Assembly: GCA_031367505.1 (NCBI GenBank)
Contig: JANLPY010000303.1
Coordinates: 18,944-82,943 of the forward strand
Direction: 5' to 3'
DNA length: 64,000 bases
Source: JAKFWF01 sp031367505
GTDB lineage: Bacteria; Pseudomonadota; Alphaproteobacteria; Rhizobiales; Hyphomicrobiaceae
In this document: one piece after another, positions 56,985-64,000 of the stretch
Position numbering within the stretch: position 1 is the stretch's first letter
Layout of the letters: every line of letters begins with the position of its first letter
Notes under the pieces: generated by a model
The model's database searches: none
Told to the model about the DNA's origin: nothing
The model's input: only the letters and a program-made list of their open reading frames with translations
Position numbers and translations under genes: made by a program

Positions 56985-57452
56985 TTACTGCGGCTTCGGT
57001 ACAGCTGCCTTCGGTGCAACCGGTGCTGTTGCAGCCGGTGCCTTCGGAGCAGTTGGCGGAGGAGTCGGGGTTACGGCAGACTTAACAGCTGCAGCAGCCT
57101 TTTTCACTGCGCCCTTTGGGGTCAGATGGCAGTACGGAGACTGCACCTTACCGGTCGCCTTGTTTACCTTGGTCGGCTTGGTAAACGAGCATTCGGTCTT
57201 GGTGCCGCAAGCAGTCTCGTCGAGACCCTTGCAAGGCGAAGCAGGCTTCTTCTCAGCCTTAACCTTGGCAGCTGCTGCTGGAGCAGGCGCTTTGGTGGTG
57301 GCAGGAGCTGCCGGAGCTGCAGGCGCAGCAACGGGAGCCTTAGGAGCAGGCGCGAGCTGTGCGCTAGCTGCAGCGACGAAAAGTCCGAGCGAGGCGGTAG
57401 CAGCCGCGACGCCCAAGGCCCAGCGAGTCTTTGTGTTGTTCACGGCATTCAT
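56985..57452 (-). CDS. Ala/Pro-rich exported protein with a Cys-containing core
   Basis: Protein of 155 residues. A signal peptide (ALGVAAATASLGLFVAAASAQ) is followed by an Ala/Pro/Lys-rich segment, a central core CKGLDETACGTKTECSFT...YCHL with four Cys that could form disulfides, and another Ala/Pro/Thr-rich tail. The ATG at 57452 follows GGAGATGA. No family recognised. Low-complexity flanks suggest a periplasmic or surface protein. Bounded by the terminator at 56927. Confidence 0.8.
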   Translation of the reverse strand: MNAVNNTKTRWALGVAAATASLGLFVAAASAQLAPAPKAPVAAPAAPAAPATTKAPAPAAAAKVKAEKKPASPCKGLDETACGTKTECSFTKPTKVNKATGKVQSPYCHLTPKGAVKKAAAAVKSAVTPTPPPTAPKAPAATAPVAPKAAVPKPQ

Positions 57453-57487
57453 CTCCAATGGTTGGTGCCGACGTGATGTATAGCATT

Positions 57488-58009
57488 GGAATGCCGGACA
57501 AAAACACGGCAGTGAAATGAATAGTTGTTCACAATGAGCATAAGTCGGGCGCGGGGACGCTCTCAGCTCGCTTGCTGGCCTCAACATCTCGCCTTATCCG
57601 CTATGCCTCTGACCATTCAACCAAGCGATCAAGGCGCCCATCTAAGCATATTCGAGCTAAGCGATGGCCTAGTCTCTCAGGTGTTAAAACACCAAAAAAA
57701 CGGGCAAATTCAAGGCACCGGAATTTTACTCCGGATCGATCGTGATCGTGGCCGACATTTTGCTCGTTCAGTGAAACGGCATGATCCGCATACGCTTAAT
57801 TGGCACCGATGCCGCATCGGCGACGGCGGACCAGCCCTTACTCGGCGATCCATTTGGCGCTGAAATAACACACTTGAGGGTGTGGAAAACTTTGCGCAAT
57901 GCGATGGGTTGAGCACGAAATAGCACCCGAATCACCCTCAAAGTGATTCGCGCGCAGTGCGTTCCTGGCATGGCAGCCGTCGGTTTCGTCGAGCAATTTT
58001 CAACCATGC
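57488..58009. other. No recognised gene (about 520 bp)
   Basis: Between the exported protein gene and the small His-rich gene no convincing coding frame is seen on either strand; the ORFs here lack a ribosome site and family-like sequence. AT-rich patches near 57680-57720 and 57860-57940 are noted. A long hairpin at its right end is listed separately. Confidence 0.5.
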
Positions 58010-58076
58010 GAGCGATGCCGGGGGAGGGCTCAGGCGTCCGGGGGTGGGGACCTGAGTGAAATGCCCGGCATCGCTC
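58010..58076. repeat. Long imperfect hairpin with nested stem
   Basis: GAGCGATGCCGGG at 58010-58022 is fully complementary to CCCGGCATCGCTC at 58064-58076. The 41-base loop holds a second stem CTCAGG (58029-58034) / CCTGAG (58051-58056), giving a two-tier structure. It lies 10 bp past the stop of the small His-rich gene on the minus strand. No T-run follows either arm; it may be a processing signal or dispersed repeat. Confidence 0.6.
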
Positions 58077-58086
58077 TTACTGGTAC

Positions 58087-58305
58087 TTAGTAGCAGTACC
58101 AGGCTCGGCCGCGACGGGTCCAAACCCAGCCGCAAGGGGCATAGTTATACGCGTAGTAGGCAGGGCCATAGAAAAGGCCCGCACGGAAGAAGTGATGATG
58201 GTGATGCCTGTGATGGGCTTCCGACGAGGTGGCCGTTGCACCGGCGAGACCGAGCGTACTGACCGCCGCAAGCGCGAGACCTAGCGTAATTTTACGAACT
58301 GACAT
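58087..58305 (-). CDS. Small exported His-rich protein, 72 residues
   Basis: Signal peptide (KITLGLALAAVSTLGLAGATA), then a run AHHRHHHHHFF and a Tyr/Trp/Gly-rich end (YYAYNYAPCGWVWTRRGRAWYCY) with two Cys. CAGGAG ribosome site about 10 bases upstream. The His cluster and Cys pair could bind metal. Similar tiny GWVWTRRGRAWYCY-like proteins are known in Bradyrhizobium-type genomes, but not by function. Confidence 0.85.
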   Translation of the reverse strand: MSVRKITLGLALAAVSTLGLAGATATSSEAHHRHHHHHFFRAGLFYGPAYYAYNYAPCGWVWTRRGRAWYCY

Positions 58306-58555
58306 GGTGAACTCCTGACGATTTGAAGACTGACGGGCTGATCCCGGCAGCAGGTGATTTCTTGGTTTTCGCTGCAGCCTTACTCGTCAGTCGCTCATAC
58401 CGATCGACAGGTTCACGCATTTTTTGAAATTTTTCGCAGGCCAGCCAATATCTTCCGGAAGTTTGGCATCCGCTCGTGGCGCGACTTACCTCGCCGAGGA
58501 GATCGACGCGTTCTTCTAGCCCAACGGATTGCAATCCCTGCAACCGTATCGCATT

Positions 58556-59509
58556 TCAGGTTTTTTGATTCCGGCGGCGCCGCTCGATCGCATCCCAAAT
58601 GAGCGCTGCGATATCCGCGCCGCCGAATGCTTTAACCTGACGAATTCCGGTGGGCGACGTCACGTTGATCTCGGTCAGGTACGGGCCAATCACGTCAATT
58701 CCAGTAAAGATCAAGCCACGGCGCTTGAGTTCGGGACTAAGACGGGCACAGATTTCTAAATCGCGCGCCGTGAGTTCTGTCGGTACCGGCTTGCCGCCGA
58801 CATGCATATTGGATCGTGTCTCGCCCTCCGGCGGCACACGATTGATCGCACCTGCGACCTCGCCATCGATCAAAATAATGCGCTTGTCGCCTTCACGGAC
58901 CTCCGGGCGATATTGCTGAAGCATCACCGCTTCCCGGTTGGCGGCGTGGAACATCTCAAGCAACGCACCAAGGTTAGTATCGCCTGGCTGCAGCCGGAAT
59001 ACACCAGCACCGCCATTGCCATATAGTGGCTTGAAGATAATATCCTTGTACTTGTCGCGGAAGGCTTTGATGTCGTCCGCATTGCGCGCGACCATGGTCG
59101 GCGGCATCAAGTCCTGAAAGTCGAGCACCCAGATTTTTTCCGGGGCGTTGCGGACGTGAGCTGGATCATTGACCACCAGTGTCTTCGGATGAATGCGTTC
59201 CAACAGATGCGTCGTCGTGATGTAGCCCATGTCGAACGGCGGATCCTGGCGAAGCAGGACGACATCCATCGTCGACAGATCAACGGAGCGCTGGTTCGAC
59301 AAGGTGAAATGGTCGCCAAGTTTGTCGCGCACTTTGAGCGAGGCGCCCGTCGCCCTGAGCGTCGAACCGTCGAGCGATAGACGGTCGGGCGTATAGTAGA
59401 AGATATCGTGCCCGCGCGCCTGCGCCTCCAACAGCATCGCAAATGTCGAATCGCCAGCGATATCGATGCGATCGATCGGGTCCATCTGGCAGGCGATCTT
59501 CAAGGCCAT
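58556..59509 (-). CDS. gshB: Glutathione synthetase
   Basis: ATP-grasp ligase of 317 residues joining gamma-glutamylcysteine and glycine. Starts MALKIACQMDPIDRIDIAGDSTF, with the nucleotide/substrate stretches LVVNDPAHVRNAPEK, FKPLYGNGGAGVFRL, LMPPTMVARN, RIILIDGEVAGAINRVP, and the C-terminal INVTSPTGIRQV. Full length. Upstream yraN and rsmI lie on the same strand, the usual neighbourhood in Rhizobiales. Confidence 0.96.
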   Translation of the reverse strand: MALKIACQMDPIDRIDIAGDSTFAMLLEAQARGHDIFYYTPDRLSLDGSTLRATGASLKVRDKLGDHFTLSNQRSVDLSTMDVVLLRQDPPFDMGYITTTHLLERIHPKTLVVNDPAHVRNAPEKIWVLDFQDLMPPTMVARNADDIKAFRDKYKDIIFKPLYGNGGAGVFRLQPGDTNLGALLEMFHAANREAVMLQQYRPEVREGDKRIILIDGEVAGAINRVPPEGETRSNMHVGGKPVPTELTARDLEICARLSPELKRRGLIFTGIDVIGPYLTEINVTSPTGIRQVKAFGGADIAALIWDAIERRRRNQKT

Positions 59510-59593
59510 GGTTTTCTCATATTTGTGAAAGGAGACATGTGGGTGCGCGTTGAACGGCTCAGGCGATTCATAAAATCGCCCACCGACGCGATG

Positions 59594-60079
59594 TCAACCA
59601 GGCTGTAGCGCATTCGGGAGATGTCTGGGCAGACACCATGGCGCAACGAAGATTGCATCGAGCCCAATTTCGTACTCGCGATAGGCGGCATTGCGCCATA
59701 CCCATAGCTCGGCCGAGTTGGCAATTCGAAGGGCCTGCACATTGGAGATCGACGTTTCGGCCTCGGCACTGGTGCGCCTGTATTTGACCTCGACGAAAGC
59801 TAACCTGCGTCCACGCACTGCAATGATATCGATTTCGCCGCGCCGGCTGCGATAGCCACGATCGAGAATACGATAGCCCTTCAATATCAGCAGGCATGCA
59901 GCGAGCAGTTCCGATAAGGCACCGCGGACGTGGCACGCGTCGCGCCGTATACTGACCGATGGCTCTGCAGTAACACACCGACGGTTCGAACCGGTGCGGC
60001 CGGACGCGCGGCGAACGCCAGCTGGCCAAGCGATGACCGTACCGTTTGAACCCCGTGCCTTGGCTGGCCGCGCCATCAA
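59594..60079 (-). CDS. YraN family protein (UPF0102, endonuclease-like)
   Basis: Protein of 161 residues with the UPF0102 nuclease-like core ILDRGYRSRRGEIDIIAVRGRRLAFVEVKYRR, in which E-x-D-(8-14)-ExK metal-binding residues are intact (GEID ... VEVK). The first 50 residues are unusually basic and not conserved. It overlaps the rsmI stop by 4 bp (ATGA). Function is suspected in DNA repair or recombination. Confidence 0.88.
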   Translation of the reverse strand: MMARPAKARGSNGTVIAWPAGVRRASGRTGSNRRCVTAEPSVSIRRDACHVRGALSELLAACLLILKGYRILDRGYRSRRGEIDIIAVRGRRLAFVEVKYRRTSAEAETSISNVQALRIANSAELWVWRNAAYREYEIGLDAIFVAPWCLPRHLPNALQPG

Positions 60080-61002
60080 TTATCTTCTCGTTGCAACGGG
60101 CCTTCCCGTTTCAATGTCATCGCCAGATCGTACACCCGCGTCTTGGCTGCGCCAAGCCTTTCGGCGACCAAACGCACGGCGTCACGAGTTGATGCCGCTT
60201 CAAGGGCCACCGCAAGTGCGCTCGTGATGTCCTCGTCCGAAGCAGCCATTGCGATCGGCGGCGCCACAACGATTGCTATCTCGCCCCGCAGCGTAGTACC
60301 GGCGAGCGCGCTCGCCAACTCCTGCAATGAGCCACGCATCACCTCTTCGTGCAGCTTGGTCAGTTCGCGCGTGATGGCACATTGCCGGTCTCCGAGGACG
60401 TTCGCCATGTCGGCAATGGCTTCGGCGATGCGGGTGGGCGCTTCGTAAAAGACCAGCGTCGCCGGAACGGCAATCAATTCTTTGAGCCGTGACTGGCGCT
60501 GGCCGCTTTTCGCCGGCAAGAACCCGGCAAACATGAAGCTGTCCGTCGGCAGGCCGGCAACCGTCATCGCGGCGACCGCAGCACACGCCCCAGGCAGTGC
60601 ATAGACCGCGTGACCGGCTGCAATCACATCGCGCACCAATTTATAGCCAGGGTCTGAAATGAGCGGCGTGCCAGCGTCACTAATAAGTGCGATGCGCTCG
60701 CCCGCGTCGAGCCGTTCGACAATGCGGGGACGCTCCCGCTCAGCATTATGCTCGTGGTAAGCGGCGAGCTTGGAGCCGAGACTAAAGTGGGAGATCAGAG
60801 TTCTACTATGCCGCGTATCTTCACAATATATGATATCGGCAGCGGCCAAGACAGAAAGCGCGCGCAACGTGATATCGCCGAGATTGCCGATTGGTGTCGC
60901 AACGATGTGCAGACCAGGCGACAACTCCCGCATGGCGACCCGCGTGAATTCCGCAACGATGCGCTCAGTTACCGTGGCCGATATCGCTGATCCTTCGGTC
61001 AT
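60076..61002 (-). CDS. rsmI: 16S rRNA (cytidine1402-2'-O)-methyltransferase
   Basis: SAM-dependent methyltransferase of 308 residues. LHIVATPIGNLGDITLRAL, CEDTRHSRTLISHF, DAGTPLISDPGYKLV, GLPTDSFMFAGFLP and YEAPTRIAEAI are typical of RsmI. The protein methylates C1402 of 16S rRNA at the decoding centre. The start may be a little further in (MRELSPGLH). Divergent from the LpoA-like gene across about 180 bp. Confidence 0.95.
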   Translation of the reverse strand: MTEGSAISATVTERIVAEFTRVAMRELSPGLHIVATPIGNLGDITLRALSVLAAADIIYCEDTRHSRTLISHFSLGSKLAAYHEHNAERERPRIVERLDAGERIALISDAGTPLISDPGYKLVRDVIAAGHAVYALPGACAAVAAMTVAGLPTDSFMFAGFLPAKSGQRQSRLKELIAVPATLVFYEAPTRIAEAIADMANVLGDRQCAITRELTKLHEEVMRGSLQELASALAGTTLRGEIAIVVAPPIAMAASDEDITSALAVALEAASTRDAVRLVAERLGAAKTRVYDLAMTLKREGPLQREDN

Positions 61003-61181
61003 TGCGTTTTCCAGAAATTCACCGCGCCATGGGCTCCGGCATCACTTTGATATTTTGAGTTCACTTGTTGCATATTTGAGCTGGCGCGCAAGGCTACACT
61101 GCTGCACATCTTGCAGCATATCCGACGAGCATGACCCGACATGCCGGAAGCTGGCGCAAGCGCGCTGAGGAGCCACAAGCA

Positions 61182-62456
61182 GTGCGAGTAAAGCTGGTGT
61201 GCGTGGCAAGGTGCGAGATCGCACTGTTCTTGGTTTCAGCCGTCATGCTTACGACCGGCTGTGCCTTGAATTCCAGCGCCGGCCACGTTGCAACCGATCC
61301 AATCGCCTCAACCAGCACGACAACCAATCTAGCCACTGCGAAAACACCGCCACCACCACGATTGGCCGACGAACGGGGTGCGAAGGTAGCGCTACTGCTT
61401 CCACTATCGGCGGCAGGGCAAACGGCCGCAATCGCAAAGGGCATGAAGCAAGCTGCCGAGTTGGCCCTGTTCGATTCAGGGAGCACGACGGTCCAATTGA
61501 TCGTCAAAGACGATCTTGGCACGCCCGAGGGAGCGCAAGCTGCGGCCGAAGATGCGGTCAGGGACGGTGCGGAGTTGATTGTCGGCCCTCTGTTTGCGGC
61601 ATCGGCAAAGGCTGTGGCACCAATTGCGCTGCGCGCCAATATTCCCGTCCTCGCATTTTCCAATGACACCCAGGTCGCCGGCGGCGGCGTGTATCTTATG
61701 AGTTTTCTCGTCACCCAAGATATCGATCGCATCGTCGCATACAGCGTCTCCAGAGGTCACAAGCGGTTCGCGGCACTTTTGCCCGACGACGCATACGGCC
61801 GCGTGATGGGCGACGCTTTTCGCAAGTCCGTTGCATCGCACGGCGGCAACGTGAAAGCCTTCGAAACCTACCCCATACAAGCGAACGCAATGCTGGATCC
61901 GGTTCGCAAATTGGTCGAAGCGATCAAGCGCGCAGATGAGGATGGCGAGTCCGTCGATGCTTTATTCGTTCCGGGCAGCGCCGACACGTTGTCGAGTCTG
62001 GGACCGCTGTTGAGCTACGCTGGCTTGGACCCATCGCGCGTCAAAGTGATTGGAACTGGCGCGTGGGATCAAACGGGAGTTGGTCGTGAATCTTCTTTCA
62101 TCGGCGGCTGGTTCCCCGCACCCGAGCCGCACGGTTGGCAAGCATTCTCCGAAAAATTCGGTCGAACGTACGGCTCAGCACCACCCCGGATTGCAACGCT
62201 CAGCTACGACGCGATGTCGGTCGCCCTTCAGTTGTCCTCCAATGATAAAGGGCATCGATACACGATTTCGGCTCTAACACGCGGGAACGGGTTTGCTGGT
62301 TCCGATGGCCCGGTTCGTTTTCGCCCCGATGGCACCGCGGACCGCGGCCTCGCAATCCTCGAAGTTCAGAAACTGGGTGCTACCATCATTGATCCCGCTC
62401 CAACCAATTTCGGTGCCACGCCGGGCTCCTCCCCAGGCGGAGTCAAAAATCAATAA
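61182..62456 (+). CDS. Penicillin-binding protein activator, LpoA-like lipoprotein
   Basis: Outer-membrane-type lipoprotein of 424 residues: signal VCVARCEIALFLVSAVMLTTGC with lipobox ending in Cys, then an Asp-linker and a type I periplasmic-binding fold (RGAKVALLLPLSAAGQTAAIAKG; IVGPLFAASAKAVAPIALRANIPVLAFSND; YGRVMGDAFR). It resembles LpoA/PBP activators and amino-acid-binding proteins; in Rhizobiales these lie next to rsmI-yraN-gshB. A GTG at 61182, 9 bases after GAGGAG, is the best start. Confidence 0.88.
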   Translation: MRVKLVCVARCEIALFLVSAVMLTTGCALNSSAGHVATDPIASTSTTTNLATAKTPPPPRLADERGAKVALLLPLSAAGQTAAIAKGMKQAAELALFDSGSTTVQLIVKDDLGTPEGAQAAAEDAVRDGAELIVGPLFAASAKAVAPIALRANIPVLAFSNDTQVAGGGVYLMSFLVTQDIDRIVAYSVSRGHKRFAALLPDDAYGRVMGDAFRKSVASHGGNVKAFETYPIQANAMLDPVRKLVEAIKRADEDGESVDALFVPGSADTLSSLGPLLSYAGLDPSRVKVIGTGAWDQTGVGRESSFIGGWFPAPEPHGWQAFSEKFGRTYGSAPPRIATLSYDAMSVALQLSSNDKGHRYTISALTRGNGFAGSDGPVRFRPDGTADRGLAILEVQKLGATIIDPAPTNFGATPGSSPGGVKNQ

Positions 62457-62536
62457 GACCGCCATCATGGCCAACATCGTGGCCCACGATCCGTGGGGTT
62501 TGCGATTCGTACTTACATGTAAGTTCTTGATTTTAT

Positions 62537-62554
62537 TGGTGGAGCCGAGGACGG
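62537..62554 (-). other. Candidate attachment-site remnant, tRNA/tmRNA 3'-end-like
   Basis: On the minus strand this reads CCGTCCTCGGCTCCACCA, like the 3' half of an acceptor stem with the CCA end, pointing left toward the LpoA-like gene. No matching 5' acceptor half or TpsiC loop is found next to it, so it is not a tRNA gene. It lies about 190 bp before a tyrosine integrase remnant, as expected at one end of an element integrated in a tRNA 3' end. The rest of the 286-bp gap is featureless. Confidence 0.35.
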
Positions 62555-62742
62555 TTTCCCAGTTTCCAAAGTAGTTTAACCAGATCCAATAAAACTCTGA
62601 AGTTGCACCTAGTTGCAACACAATTATTCGCTACACTGATCAATCTCAGCTCAAGGCGTCCAGGGCCATCCGCAATTTTGCGTGGGGTATTGTGGGGGGC
62701 CGAGCCCGAAAATGCGCGTTCGATTTCGGAGCTGGGGTGGAG

Positions 62743-63362
62743 CCATGTCCCAGCGGCGTTTGACACACAGAAGATCACTCACCGCGATCGCGGTTCGGCA
62801 GCTGAACAAGCCCGGCCGCTACTCGGACGGCAATGGACACTATCTTGTTATTGATCCGTCCGGCGCTCGGCGCTGGCTGCTGCGCATCGTCGCGCAGCGC
62901 CGCCGCCGCGACATCGGCCTGGACAATTCCCGCGGTGCGGATGAAGGCCAACGAAATCCATGCGGTGCCGCTCGCCGAACGCGCGCTAGCGATTCTCAGC
63001 CATATGAAGACGCGCGTCGGCGACAATGACCTCGTGTTCCCCGGATGGAGGCCTGACCAACCGTTCTCCAACATGGCGTTCCTAATGACGCTGCGGCGCA
63101 TGGCTTCCGTTCGACGTTTCGTGACTGGGCTGCAGAAGAAACTGCATTTCCAAACTTCGTGGTCGAGAAAGCGCTCGCGCACAACATCGAAAATAAGGTC
63201 GAGGCCGCCTACCGGCGCGGCGATCTTCTCAAGAAGAGACGCGAGCTGATGGAGGCGTGGGCAACCTTCTGCGAGGCAGGGCCGAGCAAGGTGAGTACCG
63301 AGGACGCCAGATTGGAACCAAAGCTGCAACTAACCGGAGGAGATTCGAATGACGATTCTTGA
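62743..63362 (+). pseudogene. Decayed tyrosine integrase (DUF4102/P4-type)
   Basis: Three fragments in different frames. First, 62743 to about 62935: the DUF4102 N-terminal segment SLTAIAVRQLNKPGRYSDGNGHYLVIDPSGARRWLLRIVAQ. Second, from about 62926: TIPAVRMKANEIHAVPLAERA and VFPGWRPDQPFSNMAFLMTLRRM of the catalytic domain, with the central part missing. Third, to 63362: GFRSTFRDWAAEETAFPNFVVEKALAHNIENKVEAAYRRGDL with the catalytic Tyr. The His-containing HxxR start is deleted between the last two. The losses and two frame changes show an inactive remnant. Confidence 0.9.
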
Positions 63363-63860
63363 GATGATCTCTCAAGACGTGACATACGTTCGGCTCGGCA
63401 GGATTGCCGAGCAGATCGCGCGCGAACGGGACGACACAACGTCTGCGGATATCATGGACGCGTTCAAACGTGCGATCTTCGCGGGTGAATTGACCCGCGA
63501 GAAAGCCGGGCTCCACATGGAGATAACCGTGCCACGCTGCTCGTTGCCGCCGGCAGTCGCGACGATGGCGGTCATACCAAGGGCTTTGTACGCCGTGAAC
63601 CGAAGCACTGTCGCCAGCGTGCTGATGTGCGCGGATGCGTTGCCCGGTGAGCGGATGGATTGGGAACGGTTGTTCGACATCGGCGATGTGAACCGCGACC
63701 GCGAGTTGCCCTACGTCACGTTCGCGACCATTCCATTTCGTGACTACCCCGAACTTGGCCGTCGCGAGCTTGAGGCCCTGCTGGTTTCGAAGTCGCGGCT
63801 CGGCGCCTGGCTCGCGGCGCGGCGTTTGCCAGTGTCGACGATCCTAGGCGACGGGCCATC
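63349..63860 (+). CDS. Hypothetical protein interrupted by a group II intron
   Basis: Starts MTILEMISQDVTYVRLGRIA with a strong ribosome site GGAGGAG 6 bases upstream, and reads through 63860 (DGP, then the intron) with no stop. About 170 residues up to the intron. Not recognised as a family; no membrane segments or signal. It overlaps the end of the integrase remnant by 14 bp. The intron is antisense to this frame, so splicing cannot restore it and this is probably a broken gene, although its 3' part lies outside the window. Confidence 0.7.
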
Positions 63861-64000
63861 GTCGAGTCGCCCAGGGGACTTTCACCCCCAGGCGCTCCTA
63901 GAACCGTGCGTGAACCTCTCGATTCACACGGCTCCCGATGTTCGGCCGTTGCCATGGCATAGTGGCCAATGCGCAAAGAGGCTCGGGTGCGTTCGGCGGA
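63861..64000 (-). mobile_element. Group II intron, 3' end (domains V and VI); 5' part outside window
   Basis: Reading the minus strand, the intron ends at 63861 with GCGACTCGAC, where an A lies seven bases from the end as the branch-point A does in domain VI. Domain VI is the hairpin at about 63865-63893. Domain V, exactly 34 nt at 63901-63934, reads GAGCCGTGTGAATCGAGAGG and onward, with the AGC triad start, GAGA loop and GGTTC end typical of group II introns. The reverse transcriptase C-terminus overlaps domain V. The 5' splice site and most of the intron are beyond the right edge. Confidence 0.9.
63924..64000 (-). CDS. Group II intron reverse transcriptase/maturase, C-terminal 24 residues
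   Basis: The open frame enters from beyond the window and ends RRTHPSLFAHWPLCHGNGRT-SGAV stop, with HPxLFxHW and the GRTxGAV end of group II intron-encoded reverse transcriptases. The TGA stop overlaps domain V of the intron, a usual arrangement. Only the end of the maturase region is visible. Confidence 0.85.
   Translation of the reverse strand, partial: RRTHPSLFAHWPLCHGNGRTSGAV

Noticed and set aside
57525..58007. Long frames on both strands between the exported-protein gene and the His-rich gene
   Set aside because: No ribosome site, no family-like composition, and both overlap each other; treated as non-coding.
62537..62615. Complete tRNA gene on the minus strand
   Set aside because: Only the CCA-end fragment matches; no 5' acceptor half, anticodon stem or TpsiC loop could be built.

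Overview
The window is 64 kb of an alphaproteobacterial chromosome, most likely Hyphomicrobiales (Rhizobiales). The grounds are the split F0 operon atpI-atpB-atpE-atpF'-atpF, the mutY / dciA-like / dsbA / smc neighbourhood, the guaB-MAPEG-rsmB run, a SAM-II riboswitch before metZ, a long AsmA protein and moderately high GC. Gene density is high and most genes are ordinary core functions. No rRNA gene, complete tRNA or CRISPR array was seen.

Layout. 1-7 kb: an Old Yellow Enzyme cut by the left edge, a complete livKHMGF-type ABC importer and an amidohydrolase resembling enamidase, all on the minus strand; this looks like a catabolic uptake module. 7-16.5 kb: ubiB facing rsmB-MAPEG-guaB, then a dehydrogenase group (uronate dehydrogenase-like, SDR, HDAC-like deacetylase, zinc alcohol dehydrogenase). 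16.6-34.5 kb: DUF4169 and ribbon-helix-helix genes, AsmA, UvrD/PcrA helicase, a membrane metallophosphoesterase broken by an in-frame amber codon, mutY, dciA-like, two thiol oxidoreductases, smc and a formylglycine-generating-enzyme-like protein. 34.7-37.4 kb: F0 genes behind a near-consensus sigma70 promoter. 37.5-45.1 kb: pirin, universal stress protein, trpS, an AlgE-type mannuronan C5-epimerase gene broken by a frameshifting deletion, and murJ.

45-62.5 kb: DUF3750, GNAT, several uncharacterised genes, priA, fsa-type transaldolase, a SAM-II riboswitch with metZ, a CDP-alcohol phosphatidyltransferase, rlmN, small membrane proteins, a probable polyhydroxyalkanoate-granule protein behind a PhaR-type operator, two secreted small proteins, gshB, yraN, rsmI and an LpoA-like lipoprotein. 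62.5-64 kb: the edge of a mobile region. A tRNA-3'-end-like fragment is followed by a tyrosine integrase decayed by two deletions, then an unknown ORF interrupted by the 3' end of a group II intron (domains V and VI and the C-terminus of its reverse transcriptase), which runs off the right edge.

The most noteworthy items are the amber-split metallophosphoesterase, the broken AlgE gene with its exact 333-bp RTX modules, the antisense group II intron at the edge, the SAM-II riboswitch and the PhaR-type site. No clearly undescribed multi-gene system was found; the least explained stretch is the group of unknown genes at 46.6-48.5 kb.
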